NCBI RefSeq assembly: GCF_030813595.1
Contig: NZ_JAUSUH010000010.1
Location: 1-64,000, forward strand
DNA from: Ancylobacter vacuolatus
GTDB lineage: Bacteria; Pseudomonadota; Alphaproteobacteria; Rhizobiales; Xanthobacteraceae
DNA length: 64,000 bases
Direction: 5' to 3'
The translations under genes were made by a program, and so were the position numbers. Shown piece by piece: positions 52,708 to 61,622 of the stretch; the stretch's first letter is position 1; each line of letters begins with the position of its first letter. The notes beneath the pieces were generated by a model. That model did not search any database. It was not told the DNA's origin and was given only the letters and a program-made list of their open reading frames with translations.

Positions 52708-53184
52708 TCAGCGCTTCGAGAACTGGAAGCTGCGGCGGGCCTTGGCCTTGCCGTACTTCTTACGCTCGACGACGCGCGAATCGCGGGTCAGGAAGCCGCC
52801 CTTCTTCAGCGGGCCGCGCAGCTCGGGCTCGTAATAGGTGAGCGCGCGCGAAATGCCGTGACGCAGCGCGCCGGCCTGGCCGGAAAGGCCGCCGCCGGAG
52901 ACGGTGCACACCACGTCATACTGGCCGGTACGGGCCGCCGTGGTGAAGGGCTGCTGGATGATGAGGCGCAGCACGGGACGGGCGAAATACACCTCGATCT
53001 CGCGCTCATTGACCAGGATCTTGCCGGTGCCGGGGCGGATCCACACGCGGGCGACCGCGTTCTTGCGCTTGCCGGTGGCGTAGGAGCGGCCCTGGCGGTC
53101 CAGCTTCTGGACATGCTTGGGGGCCTCGGGTGCCTGGGACTTGAGGGCTTCGAGCCCGTCGAGCGACTGGATGAGCTCAGCCAT
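52708..53184 (-). CDS. rpsI: 30S ribosomal protein S9 (uS9)
   Basis: 158 residues, with a 30-residue N-terminal extension rich in Ala/Gln before the conserved [14 protein letters not shown] block. The C-terminal [17 protein letters not shown] tail reaches the P-site tRNA in the 30S subunit. The longer N-terminus is normal in alphaproteobacteria. It is two bases downstream of rplM and surely co-transcribed. Confidence 0.97.
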   Translation of the reverse strand: MAELIQSLDGLEALKSQAPEAPKHVQKLDRQGRSYATGKRKNAVARVWIRPGTGKILVNEREIEVYFARPVLRLIIQQPFTTAARTGQYDVVCTVSGGGLSGQAGALRHGISRALTYYEPELRGPLKKGGFLTRDSRVVERKKYGKAKARRSFQFSKR

Positions 53185-53186
53185 GA

Positions 53187-53648
53187 TCAGTTCCCCACAT
53201 TCTTGCGGTTGAGCGCGGCGACGTCGAGCGTCTCCGGCTGCTGGGCTTCATGCGGATGGGTGGCACCCTTGTAGACGCGCAGATTGCCCATCAGCTTGCG
53301 GCCGAGCGGGCCGCGGGCCAGCATGCGCTCAACGGCCTTCTCGACAATGCGCTCGGGGAAACGACCTTCGAGGATGAACTTGGCCGTCCGCTCCTTGATG
53401 CCGCCGGGGAAACCGGTGTGGTGGTAATAGACCTTGTCGTCGCGCTTGCGGCCGGTCAGCACCACCTTGTCGGCATTGATGACGACGATGTTGTCGCCGC
53501 AATCGACATGCGGGGTGTAGATCGGCTTGTGCTTGCCCTTGAGGCGGGTGGCGATGATGGTCGCGAGACGGCCGACCACAAGGCCGGACGCGTCGATCAC
53601 GACCCATTTCTTCTGAATATCGGCGGGTTTTGCCGAAAACGTCTTCAT
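53187..53648 (-). CDS. rplM: 50S ribosomal protein L13 (uL13)
   Basis: 153 residues from ATG 53648 ([19 protein letters not shown]), the start conserved in the family; the longer frame upstream covers the promoter. The [20 protein letters not shown] and [19 protein letters not shown] blocks are diagnostic. L13 is an early-assembling 50S protein. It heads the rplM-rpsI operon. Confidence 0.97.
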   Translation of the reverse strand: MKTFSAKPADIQKKWVVIDASGLVVGRLATIIATRLKGKHKPIYTPHVDCGDNIVVINADKVVLTGRKRDDKVYYHHTGFPGGIKERTAKFILEGRFPERIVEKAVERMLARGPLGRKLMGNLRVYKGATHPHEAQQPETLDVAALNRKNVGN

Positions 53649-53700
53649 GGGAAAATCCATATGCAAGGGCGCGGAATGCCCGCACCTCTCTCGTGGCGGG

Positions 53701-53729
53701 TTTCTAGACGAGCCCACGCGCAACGTCAA
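53701..53729 (-). promoter_or_regulatory. Sigma-70-type promoter of rplM-rpsI
   Basis: On the minus strand, TTGACG (-35) and TAGAAA (-10) are separated by exactly 17 bases. The -10 box ends about 53 bases before the rplM start codon. Confidence 0.7.
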
Positions 53730-53938
53730 TGTCGTCATACGCCGAATTCACGTTACTAATCAAAGGGTTGCAATTTAGGTATTTTAATACCCCGCGCTAA
53801 CCCCTTGATTTCGGGCTCCCGGCACCCGCGAAGGGCCGTGCGCGCACCCACGCACCACTCCTGCGAAAAAGCTCGCCTCGCTCGCCGCCCAGTCCCATAT
53901 GGCGGGACGCGCCCCGCCTCCAGCTCTCAGGTCCTGCG

Positions 53939-54379
53939 ATGAATCACGATTCCTATGACGACGCCTTCATCGCCGACTGGCTCGCCGGCGTGCGAACCAT
54001 CGCCGTGGTCGGCGCCAGCCCGAAGCCCGAGCGGCCCAGCCATGGCGTCGCGCTCTATCTCGCCCAGCGCGGCTATAAGGTGTTCGCGATCAATCCCGGC
54101 CAGGCCGGGCGCGCCATTGCCGGCCTGCCGACTTACGCCCATCTCGCCGATGTGCCCGAGCCGATCGACATGGTCGACGTGTTCCGCGCCCCCGAGCATC
54201 TCGAGTCCGTGGTTGGGGAAGCGCTGGCGCTCTCGCCGCGACCGAAGCTCATCTGGGGCCAGCTCGGCGTGCGCGACGATGCGGCGGCGGCGCGCGCCGA
54301 GGCGGGCGGCATCGCGGTGATCATGAACCGCTGCCCGGCGATCGAGATCCCCCGCCTGCGCCTTGCCCGGCCGGCCTGA
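53939..54379 (+). CDS. CoA-binding domain protein (YccU-like)
   Basis: 146 residues forming a lone CoA-binding Rossmann domain: IAVVGASPKPERPSHGVALYL at the N-terminus, GYKVFAINPG, and a C-terminal NRCPAIEIPRL. Such proteins bind CoA or a similar nucleotide, but their function is unknown. In alphaproteobacteria this gene is often found right before metY, as here, about 205 bases upstream. That suggests a link to sulfur amino acid metabolism, by inference. Confidence 0.88.
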   Translation: MNHDSYDDAFIADWLAGVRTIAVVGASPKPERPSHGVALYLAQRGYKVFAINPGQAGRAIAGLPTYAHLADVPEPIDMVDVFRAPEHLESVVGEALALSPRPKLIWGQLGVRDDAAAARAEAGGIAVIMNRCPAIEIPRLRLARPA

Positions 54380-54395
54380 GGGCGTGGCGGTTTTC

Positions 54396-54461
54396 GGCGA
54401 CGGTGCCGGCCAAGAGAGGCGGCAAACACGTGGCGGCCGGCGATATCAACAGGTCGCCTCT
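54396..54461 (+). other. Possible folded RNA or control element upstream of metY
   Basis: Two nested stems can form: GGCGAC (54396-54401) with GTCGCC (54453-54458), and GCCGGCC (54405-54411) with GGCCGGC (54435-54441). An alternative pairing, AGAGGCG (54415-54421) with CGCCTCT (54455-54461), competes with the first and would create a pseudoknot. A 12-base copy of TGCCGGCCAAGA recurs at 54515. An AT-rich stretch after it (54463-54500) might be the real promoter, in which case this part is not transcribed with metY. Confidence 0.3.
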
Positions 54462-54584
54462 GCTGTTTAATTCTTTCTCCAATCCTGTTGCGTTTTTTAG
54501 CGAAGACGCGACACTGCCGGCCAAGACGGCCGCAGCGTCCTGCGCCCTCGCGCGGATCGCCAGCCCGTCGACAGGAGAACGCCA

Positions 54585-55877
54585 ATGACCGACGCTGCCT
54601 CGCCCACTCCGGGCTTCGCCACCCTCGCCGTCCATGCCGGCGCCGCGCCCGACCCCACCACCAAGGCCCGCGCCACGCCGATCTACCAGACCACGTCCTT
54701 CGTGTTCGACGATGTCGACCACGCCGCCTCGCTGTTCGGGCTGAAGGCGTTCGGCAATATCTATACCCGCATCGGCAACCCGACCAATGCGGTGCTGGAA
54801 GAGCGCGTGGCGGCGCTGGAAGGCGGCACCGCCGCCCTCGCCGTGGCCTCCGGCCATGCCGCGCAGCTGCTCGCCTTCCAGACCCTGCTGACCCCCGGCG
54901 ACGAGTTCATCGCCGCGCGCAAGCTCTATGGCGGGTCGATCAACCAGTTCAACCACGCCTTCAAGAGCTTCGGCTGGAACGTGGTGTGGGCGGATTCGGA
55001 CGATGTCGCCTCCTTCGAGCGCGCCATCTCGCCGCGCACCAAGGCCATCTTCATCGAATCGATCGCCAATCCCGGCGGCATCGTCACCGATATCGCCGCC
55101 ATATCAAAGATCGCCAAGCGCGCCGGCGTGCCGCTGATCGTCGACAACACGCTGGCCACCCCCTATCTCATCCGCCCCTTCGAGCACGGCGCCGACATCA
55201 TCATCCATTCGGCCACCAAGTTTCTCGGCGGCCATGGCAATTCCATTGGCGGTGTGCTGGTCGATGGCGGCTCGTTCGGCTGGATGCGCGAGGGCCGCTA
55301 CCCCTTCCTGTCGCAGCCGCGGCCGGAATATGAGGGCATCGTCATTGGCGAGGCCTTCGGCAATTTCGCCTTCGCCATCGCCGCCCGCGTGCTGGGCCTG
55401 CGCGATCTCGGCCCGGCGCTGTCGCCGTTCAACGCCTTCCTGCTGCTCACCGGTATTGAGACCCTGCCGCTGCGCATCCAGCGCCATTGCGACAACGCGC
55501 TGGCGGTGGCCAAGCATCTCGCCGACCACCCCAAAGTGTCCTGGGTCAGCTATCCCGGCCTGCCGGGCGACCGCTATTACAACCTCGCCCAGCAATACAC
55601 GCCGAAGGGCGCCGGCGCGGTGTTCACCTTCGGGCTCAAGGGCGGTTTCGAGGCCGGCGTCGCGCTGGTGTCGGGGGTGAAGCTGTTCTCGCACCTCGCC
55701 AATATCGGCGACACCCGCTCGCTCATCATCCACCCCGCCTCCACCACCCATCGCCAGCTCGCCGACGAGCAGAAGGTTCTGGCCGGTGCGGGCCCGGATG
55801 TGGTGCGGCTTTCGGTGGGAATCGAGGACGTGGCCGACATCATCGCCGATCTCGATCAGGCGTTGGCGGGCGCCTGA
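54585..55877 (+). CDS. metY: O-acetylhomoserine sulfhydrylase (MetY type)
   Basis: 430 residues, Cys/Met-metabolism PLP family. The PLP lysine is in HSATKFLGGHGN. Other family marks are YQTTSFVFDDVDHAASLF, YTRIGNPTNAVLEERVA, SGHAAQLLAFQTLL, and SIANPGGIVTDI. The length and the internal insert between SGHAA and the PLP Lys fit O-acetylhomoserine aminocarboxypropyltransferase rather than cystathionine synthases/lyases. It makes homocysteine directly from O-acetylhomoserine and sulfide. The start has AGGAG upstream. Confidence 0.92.
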   Translation: MTDAASPTPGFATLAVHAGAAPDPTTKARATPIYQTTSFVFDDVDHAASLFGLKAFGNIYTRIGNPTNAVLEERVAALEGGTAALAVASGHAAQLLAFQTLLTPGDEFIAARKLYGGSINQFNHAFKSFGWNVVWADSDDVASFERAISPRTKAIFIESIANPGGIVTDIAAISKIAKRAGVPLIVDNTLATPYLIRPFEHGADIIIHSATKFLGGHGNSIGGVLVDGGSFGWMREGRYPFLSQPRPEYEGIVIGEAFGNFAFAIAARVLGLRDLGPALSPFNAFLLLTGIETLPLRIQRHCDNALAVAKHLADHPKVSWVSYPGLPGDRYYNLAQQYTPKGAGAVFTFGLKGGFEAGVALVSGVKLFSHLANIGDTRSLIIHPASTTHRQLADEQKVLAGAGPDVVRLSVGIEDVADIIADLDQALAGA

Positions 55878-56082
55878 TTCACGCCATGCTTTCGCCAGCC
55901 TTGCAGATCGTGAACGAATTGTGAGCGTGTCATGCGCGGCCCGCAGGGCTGGGATGCGGTATATTTCCTACCAAATGAGCAGGGTGTCAAATATATAGGC
56001 ATCGGAATGATTAACGGACGTGCAGCTGCCGGGGATGCCCGGAGGCCGCGATCCGGTTAACCGACAACCGATGGAGACTGAC

Positions 56083-56244
56083 ATGCTGCTTTGGGGCCTC
56101 GTTGCCAAGCAGATCCGCCGCTACCAGGCGTATCGCCGCACTCTGATCGAGCTCTCCCAGCTCGACGACCGTACCCTCGCCGACATCAACGTGTCGCGTG
56201 GCGAAATCACCAGCGTTGCCCGTCGCGCCGCCGCTGCGGCGTGA
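56083..56244 (+). CDS. DUF1127 (YjiS-like) small protein
   Basis: 53 residues from ATG 56083, chosen because GGAGA lies five bases before; ATG 56071 is an alternative. The Arg-rich helix (KQIRRYQAYRRTLIELSQL) and DDRTLADINVSRGEI are the DUF1127 signature. Proteins of this family are small and basic; in Agrobacterium they affect RNA turnover and phosphate/carbon metabolism. It is an isolated gene with its own terminator. Confidence 0.9.
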   Translation: MLLWGLVAKQIRRYQAYRRTLIELSQLDDRTLADINVSRGEITSVARRAAAAA

Positions 56245-56270
56245 TGCGGCCTTGAGGCTGGACGAACGCG

Positions 56271-56303
56271 CCTCACTGCACTGATCGTCCACCTCACTGC
56301 ACT
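56271..56303. repeat. 12-base direct repeat before the DUF1127 terminator
   Basis: CCTCACTGCACT occurs at 56271-56282 and 56292-56303. The 21-base period continues with weaker similarity into the terminator, so this looks like an imperfect tandem duplication. Confidence 0.7.
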
Positions 56304-56310
56304 CATTGTA

Positions 56311-56343
56311 CGGCCCCGGAATTTTCCGGGGCCGTTCTTTTTT
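56311..56343 (+). terminator. Rho-independent terminator after the DUF1127 gene
   Basis: CGGCCCCGGAA, loop TT, and exact inverted copy (56311-56334), followed by TTCTTTTTT. It also insulates the trmFO promoter. Confidence 0.93.
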
Positions 56344-56394
56344 GCCCCCGTTCCGTGCTAAGCCGCGCACGGATGTGTTGAGCAGCGGCAGGAT

Positions 56395-57828
56395 ATGAGC
56401 ATCACCGAAAAGCGCCCGGTTCACATTGTCGGCGGCGGCCTCGCCGGCTGCGAAGCCGCCTGGCAGCTCGCCCGGCGCGGTAGTGCGGTGGTGCTGCACG
56501 AGATGCGCCCGACGCGCTCCACCGACGCCCACAAGACCGACAGCCTGGCCGAGCTTGTGTGCTCTAACTCCTTCAGATCAGACGATTCTTCCAATAATGC
56601 CGTCGGCGTGCTGCATGCCGAGATGCGCCGCCTCGGCTCGCTCATCATGGCCTGCGCCGACAGCCACCAGATCCCCGCCGGCGGGGCGCTGGCGGTGGAT
56701 CGCGAAGGCTTTGCCGAAGCCGTCACCGCCGCCATCACCGCCCATCCGCTGATTACGGTGGAGCGCGGCGAAGTCGCCGGCCTGCCGCCGGACGAGTGGG
56801 ACAGCGTCATCGTCGCCACCGGCCCCCTCACCTCCCCGGCGCTGGCCGAAGCCATCCGCGCCCGCGCGGACGAGCAGGCGCTGGCTTTCTTTGACGCGAT
56901 CGCGCCGATAATTCACTTTGATTCCATAGACATGGACGTGTGCTGGTTCCAGTCCCGCTACGACAAGATGGGACCCGGCGGCACCGGTGCCGACTATATC
57001 AACTGCCCGATGGACAAGGAGCAGTACGAGGCCTTCGTCGCCGCCCTGGTCGCCTCCGACACCGTCCCCTTCCGCGAATTCGAGGCCAACACGCCCTATT
57101 TCGACGGCTGCCTGCCGATCGAAGTGATGGCCGCGCGCGGCCCCGAGACGCTGCGCCACGGCCCGATGAAGCCGATGGGCTTGACCAACGCCCATAATCC
57201 GACCGTGAAGGCCTATGCCGTTGTCCAGCTGCGCCAGGACAACGCCTTGGGAACGCTCTACAATATGGTCGGCTTCCAGACCAAGACCCGCCATTCCGAA
57301 CAGGTGCGCCTGTTCCGCATGATCCCGGGGCTGGAGAAGGCTGAATTCGCCCGGTTGGGCGGACTGCACCGCAACACCTACCTCAATTCCCCCCGCCTTC
57401 TGGATGCCTCTCTGCGGCTCAAAGCCTTGCCGCGCCTGCGTTTTGCCGGCCAGATCACCGGCTGCGAGGGCTATGTCGAGAGCTCCGCCATGGGGCTGAT
57501 GGCCGGCCTGTTCGCCGCCGCCGAGCAACGCGGCGAAGCGCCCGCCCTGCCCCCGCCGACCACCGCCCATGGTGCCCTTCTCAACCACATCACCGGCGGT
57601 CATATCGAGACGGTGGAAGCGGGCCCGCGCTCCTTCCAGCCGATGAACATCAATTTCGGCCTGTTTCCGCCGCTCGACGCCAATCCCACCCGCGACACGG
57701 AAGGCAACCGCCTGCGCGGCGCGCAGAAAACTGTCGCCAAGAAGCAGGTGCTCGCCGCCCGCGCCCTCGCCGATCTCGACGCCTGGGCGAAGGCCAATGC
57801 CGACGAGCCGAACGAGGCAGCGGCGTGA
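56395..57828 (+). CDS. trmFO: Folate-dependent tRNA (uracil-54) methyltransferase TrmFO
   Basis: 477 residues. The FAD-binding motif [17 protein letters not shown] is N-terminal. Diagnostic TrmFO blocks include [14 protein letters not shown] with the catalytic Cys, [13 protein letters not shown], and the C-terminal [26 protein letters not shown] region. It puts the 5-methyl group on U54 of tRNA using methylenetetrahydrofolate and FAD. The last four bases (GTGA) overlap the start of a kinase-like gene, so the two are translationally coupled. Confidence 0.96.
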   Translation: MSITEKRPVHIVGGGLAGCEAAWQLARRGSAVVLHEMRPTRSTDAHKTDSLAELVCSNSFRSDDSSNNAVGVLHAEMRRLGSLIMACADSHQIPAGGALAVDREGFAEAVTAAITAHPLITVERGEVAGLPPDEWDSVIVATGPLTSPALAEAIRARADEQALAFFDAIAPIIHFDSIDMDVCWFQSRYDKMGPGGTGADYINCPMDKEQYEAFVAALVASDTVPFREFEANTPYFDGCLPIEVMAARGPETLRHGPMKPMGLTNAHNPTVKAYAVVQLRQDNALGTLYNMVGFQTKTRHSEQVRLFRMIPGLEKAEFARLGGLHRNTYLNSPRLLDASLRLKALPRLRFAGQITGCEGYVESSAMGLMAGLFAAAEQRGEAPALPPPTTAHGALLNHITGGHIETVEAGPRSFQPMNINFGLFPPLDANPTRDTEGNRLRGAQKTVAKKQVLAARALADLDAWAKANADEPNEAAA

Positions 57829-58898
57829 GTTTCACGGTCCCCGCCAAGGGCGGCGTGTTCGAGCTCGACACGGTGCTCAAGCGCGACACATTCTCCACTA
57901 TCGAGCGCGGCCTCTGGCACGACCCCGCCGGCAATGTCTTCCCCGCAGTGCGCCGCAACTATGCCGAGGTGAAATGGTGGGTGAAGCCACTCGCCCGTCA
58001 CTTCGCCGCCCGTGAGGCCCGCGCGCTGATCCGCGCCGAGGGCAGCGGCCACACGGTGCCGGTCTACGCCCTAGAGGAAGGCTATCTGGTGCGCGGCTTT
58101 GTCGACGGCATTCCGTTGCAGATCGCCCGACCGCGCGGCGACCTCGCCTATTTTGCCTCGGCCCGCAAGGGCTTGCGCGAAGTGCATCGCCGCAACATCG
58201 CCCATAACGACCTCGCCAAGCCGCAGAACTGGCTCTACGCCGCCGACGGGCGCGCCGTGCTGATGGACTTCCAGCTCGCCATGGTTTTTTCCCGGCGCAG
58301 CAAGGCGTTCCGGGTCGCGGCCTATGAGGACATCCGCCATTTCCTCAAGCAGAAGCGCAGCTACTGCCCGGAGGCGCTGACCGCGCGGGAGAAGAAGATT
58401 CTGGCCCGCAAGAGCCTGTTCACCCGCGTGTGGATGAAGACCGGCAAGAAGGTCTACAATTTCGTCACCCGCCGCCTGCTCAATTATCACGACACCGAAG
58501 GGCGCGGCCCGCGCGCCATGGAGCAGGGCCCGCGCATCGCCACCACGCTGGCGGAAGTGGCGGGCGTGCGCGCCGTGCATATCTGCGACTTCCCCACCGC
58601 CGGCCATTCCTTCGGCCTCTATGCCTTTGTCGAGGCAGAGGGTGTCACCGAGGAGGCGCTGCGCGCCCATCTCGCAGCCCGCCTGCCGGACCTGCTGCCG
58701 CCCGAGCATCTCCAGGTCGTTCCCGCCTTGCCACGCGACGCTACGGGCGCCGTGCGCGACGACCTCGTTCGTCTGGTCGCTCTCAATCAGCTCGACCAGC
58801 TCTCCCAGCTGCCGCGCGGGCCGCAGGAAGAAGCGACGCTGGCGGCCATCATCCGCGACCGCCGCAATCTCAGCGATCGGGTGCGCGGCGGAATCTAA
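57825..58898 (+). CDS. Atypical kinase-like domain fused to an adenylate-ligase-like C-terminal domain
   Basis: 357 residues from GTG 57825, overlapping the trmFO stop. Residues 1-200 resemble small eukaryote-like/RIO-type kinases: the catalytic loop HNDLAKPQN (127-135) and a DFG-like DFQLA (148-152) are clear, but I see no Gly-rich loop or standard VAIK lysine. Residues about 220-325 read like the C-terminal subdomain of ANL adenylate-forming enzymes: DTEGR, a [11 protein letters not shown] strand, [23 protein letters not shown], then [16 protein letters not shown]. The Lys expected after the last Gly is replaced by Ala309. It may bind a nucleotide or partner rather than ligate. Function is unknown. 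Confidence 0.7.
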   Translation: MSFTVPAKGGVFELDTVLKRDTFSTIERGLWHDPAGNVFPAVRRNYAEVKWWVKPLARHFAAREARALIRAEGSGHTVPVYALEEGYLVRGFVDGIPLQIARPRGDLAYFASARKGLREVHRRNIAHNDLAKPQNWLYAADGRAVLMDFQLAMVFSRRSKAFRVAAYEDIRHFLKQKRSYCPEALTAREKKILARKSLFTRVWMKTGKKVYNFVTRRLLNYHDTEGRGPRAMEQGPRIATTLAEVAGVRAVHICDFPTAGHSFGLYAFVEAEGVTEEALRAHLAARLPDLLPPEHLQVVPALPRDATGAVRDDLVRLVALNQLDQLSQLPRGPQEEATLAAIIRDRRNLSDRVRGGI

Positions 58899-59794
58899 TC
58901 CGCAGCCTGTGCCCGCAACTCCCGCACAAAGGCGTCGACCAGCGGCTGCTCGCCCTTCAGCCGTCTTGTGGCGGCGAAATGGGTGGTCTCGAAGCCATAG
59001 GCCTCTGGCTTCAGCACCCGCATCTGACCACGCGCCACCCAGTCCTCGCCGATATGGCGCGGGAGATATCCGATGAAGCGGCCGGACAGGATCATCATCA
59101 CCTGCGCCTCCATCTGCACGATGGCGCCGCTCGCGCGCGGGTGGTTGACACGGTAGAGGTCGTCGAGATGGCGATAGCGCCGCACCGAGAACAGCGCCTC
59201 CTCGATGCGGGCATGGGTGATGTCGGCGCCTGGCACATCGAACAGCCCATGGCCCCGCCCGCAATACAGTGCCTGCGCCTCTCGGTTCAGCGGGACATAG
59301 GTGATGCCGGGCACCTTTTGCGAGAAAGGCCCAACGACGAGGTCGCGCGCGCCGTCCATCAGCGCTCGCTCCAGCACAAGCGGCGTTCCGAGTTCCAGAT
59401 CGACGAACACCTCTGAGGCATAGGCCATGTAGCGCGACAGCGCGGTCTGCAGTCCGAGCTGCGGGTTGGTGACGACACCATCAACAATGCCGACCCGTAG
59501 CCGCCCTACCAGCCGCTGCTGATCACGGCCGATTCGGCCATGGAAGGCGTCGATGTCCTCGAACAGCCGCTTGGTGGCGGCGAGGGTCGATTCGCCGAAC
59601 GGCGTCAGCCGGAAACCCGCCCGTCCGCGCTCGCAAAGCTGCCCGCCGAGCTTGCGCTCCAGCGCCGCCAGATGGGTCGATAGAGTGGATTGCGACAGGT
59701 TCAGCGCGATCTGGGCGTCCTGGAAGCCGCCCTCCTGCGCCAGCACCACGAAAACCCGCAGCAGCCGCAGGTCGATATTGTCGAGACGGCGCAT
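58895..59794 (-). CDS. LysR-type transcriptional regulator
   Basis: 299 residues. The N-terminal winged helix is LLRVFVVLAQEGGFQDAQIALNLSQSTLSTHLA. The effector domain begins near GRLRVGIVDG. No diagnostic residues identify the ligand. Its stop overlaps that of the kinase-like gene on the other strand (58895-58898). It is divergent from the SDR/creatininase/ureohydrolase cluster and is the natural candidate regulator of that operon. Confidence 0.9.
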   Translation of the reverse strand: MRRLDNIDLRLLRVFVVLAQEGGFQDAQIALNLSQSTLSTHLAALERKLGGQLCERGRAGFRLTPFGESTLAATKRLFEDIDAFHGRIGRDQQRLVGRLRVGIVDGVVTNPQLGLQTALSRYMAYASEVFVDLELGTPLVLERALMDGARDLVVGPFSQKVPGITYVPLNREAQALYCGRGHGLFDVPGADITHARIEEALFSVRRYRHLDDLYRVNHPRASGAIVQMEAQVMMILSGRFIGYLPRHIGEDWVARGQMRVLKPEAYGFETTHFAATRRLKGEQPLVDAFVRELRAQAAD

Positions 59795-59840
59795 GCGGGC
59801 TCCCCATCCGTCCGGGCGGCGCGCCGGCCCCCGAAGCCGT

Positions 59841-59940
59841 CGTCATCCCGGCCGAGCGCAGCGAAAGTCGGGATCGCGTGACGCGGCCCCACCTCCGGCA
59901 GACGATCCCGGATCGGTTCTGCGGACCTTCCGGGATGACG
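59841..59940. repeat. Palindromic intergenic repeat (REP/MITE-like), 100 bp
   Basis: It is bounded by exact 11-bp inverted ends, CGTCATCCCGG and CCGGGATGACG, and holds inner inverted GATCCCG-like segments. It is typical of intergenic elements in Rhizobiales genomes. It lies in the gap between the LysR gene and the SDR genes, beside their promoters. Confidence 0.75.
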
Positions 59941-60097
59941 GCGGCACGCTCGGCTCACACCAGCCAAACTCACATCAACCTTTGCCGATGTATCTTTCCA
60001 TTAATTCCGATTTTTATTGAAGTGAAGATGCGCGAGCATGGACCGGTCGCAAGGAGCCCGCCGTGCCCGTCTTCCCCCGCCGCGTCCCGTCCCGCCC

Positions 60098-60856
60098 ATG
60101 ACACTCGACGGCCTTTCCGGGCGCACCGTGCTGGTTACGGGAGCCAGCCGTGGCATCGGCCTTGGCATAGCCCGCGCCTTCGCCGCTTCGGGCGCTGAGC
60201 TGCACATGCTCGCCGAGGATGAGGCGATCTTCGAGGCGGCCGAACGGCTTGGCGCGCGCGGCCACCGCGCCGACATCACCTCGGCCGGGGACGTGGCAAA
60301 GGTCGCCGAGGACCTCCCCCATCTCGACGTGCTGGTGAACAATGCCGGGCTGGAGCGCGTCACACCATTGGACGATGCGAGCGACGCGAACGAAGCGATC
60401 TTCCGCCGGGTGGTGGAAATCAATGTCGTCGGCACCTTCCTCATCACCCGCGCCCTGCTGCCCAGCCTCAGCCATGGCGGGCGCATCATCAACACCGCCT
60501 CGATCTGGTCGCGTGGCGCCGAATCACTGTTCGGCGCCTATGTCGCCTCCAAGCACGCGGTGATCGGCCTTACCAAGACCTGGGCGAAGGAACTCGGCCC
60601 GCGCGGCATCACCGTGAACGCCGTCTGCCCCGGCTGGGTGCGCACGGAGGCCTCGCTGCGCTCCCTGCACGCCATGGCTGAACGCACCGGAATCGCACCG
60701 GAATCTCTGCTGCAGGAGATCGTGGCGGCGCAGATTCTCCCCGGTTTCATGGACCCTGAGGATGTCGCGGGCACTTATCTCTTCCTCGCGTCCGACCTTG
60801 CCGGCAACATCACCGGCCAGAGTCTGGGCGTCGATCGAGGAGAATTTCCATGGTAG
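60098..60856 (+). CDS. Short-chain dehydrogenase/reductase
   Basis: 252 residues from ATG 60098 (MTLDGLSGRTVLVTGASRG); an upstream in-frame ATG at 60038 gives a Pro/Arg-rich, non-conserved extension. It has TGASRGIG, NNAG, ASIWSRGAE with the Ser, YVASK with Tyr and Lys, and PGWVRTEAS. It is a classical NAD(P)-dependent alcohol/ketone oxidoreductase of unknown substrate. It overlaps the next SDR gene by seven bases (60850-60856). Confidence 0.88.
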   Translation: MTLDGLSGRTVLVTGASRGIGLGIARAFAASGAELHMLAEDEAIFEAAERLGARGHRADITSAGDVAKVAEDLPHLDVLVNNAGLERVTPLDDASDANEAIFRRVVEINVVGTFLITRALLPSLSHGGRIINTASIWSRGAESLFGAYVASKHAVIGLTKTWAKELGPRGITVNAVCPGWVRTEASLRSLHAMAERTGIAPESLLQEIVAAQILPGFMDPEDVAGTYLFLASDLAGNITGQSLGVDRGEFPW

Positions 60857-61590
60857 CCCACCACAAAGACACCTCCCACAGGGACTTGCGCGTCATCGTC
60901 ACCGGCGCGGCCAGCGGCATCGGCCGGGCCAGCGCCGATGCACTCAGTGCCGCCGGCGCCAAGGTGATCGGCTTCGACCTTCATCCGCCACCGGACGAGA
61001 CGCACTGGCCGACCATCCTGGTCAATGTGGCCGACGAGGCCTCGGTCATCGGCGGCATGGAGGCGGCGGTCCGGGAAATGCGTGGCCTCGACGTCATCGT
61101 CAACTGCGCCGGCATCTGCGTGGAGACGCCGCTGGCGAGCTTTGACATCGCCGCTTTTGAACGCATGACAGCGGTGAATATGCGCGGGCCGATCCTGATG
61201 GCGCGCGAGGCCCTAAAGCGCTTCAGCGACGAGGGGCCGGTGCGCGGACGCATCATCAACATCGCCTCTGAGCTCGCCTATCTCGGCCGCGCCGGCTTCT
61301 CCGGTTATGCCGGCACCAAGGGCGCGGTGCTCACCCTCACCCGCTCCTGGGCACGCGAGCTGGGCCCGGACATCCTCGTCAACGCCATCGCACCGGGCCC
61401 GGTGGATACGCCCCTACTCGACTTCGACAATCTCAGCGACGAGCTGAAGCGGCTGGAGACGGGCAACCCGGCTGGCCGCGTCGGCCGGCCCGAGGAGGTC
61501 GCGCAGGCCGTGCTGTTCCTCGCGAGCCGCACCACCACCTTCATCACCGGCCAGTGCCTCAGCGTCGATGGCGGCGCGGCGATGCACTGA
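60850..61590 (+). CDS. Short-chain dehydrogenase/reductase (second of a pair)
   Basis: 246 residues, with TGAASGIG, NCAGI, the Ser region IINIASELAYL, and YAGTK. It is clearly homologous to the upstream SDR but not a recent duplicate. Two SDRs in tandem suggest two oxidation/reduction steps on a hydroxylated substrate, or a heteromeric enzyme. It is translationally coupled to the first SDR. Confidence 0.88.
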   Translation: MVAHHKDTSHRDLRVIVTGAASGIGRASADALSAAGAKVIGFDLHPPPDETHWPTILVNVADEASVIGGMEAAVREMRGLDVIVNCAGICVETPLASFDIAAFERMTAVNMRGPILMAREALKRFSDEGPVRGRIINIASELAYLGRAGFSGYAGTKGAVLTLTRSWARELGPDILVNAIAPGPVDTPLLDFDNLSDELKRLETGNPAGRVGRPEEVAQAVLFLASRTTTFITGQCLSVDGGAAMH

Positions 61591-61622
61591 ACCGATCAGC
61601 GATCAACACTCAGGGGGACCGG

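Noticed and set aside
54380-54584. A SAM-II riboswitch upstream of metY
   Set aside because: I looked for the short H-type pseudoknot and its GCUAAA-type loop. The stems that can form here are spaced too far apart and that loop is absent, so I list only a possible unnamed structure.
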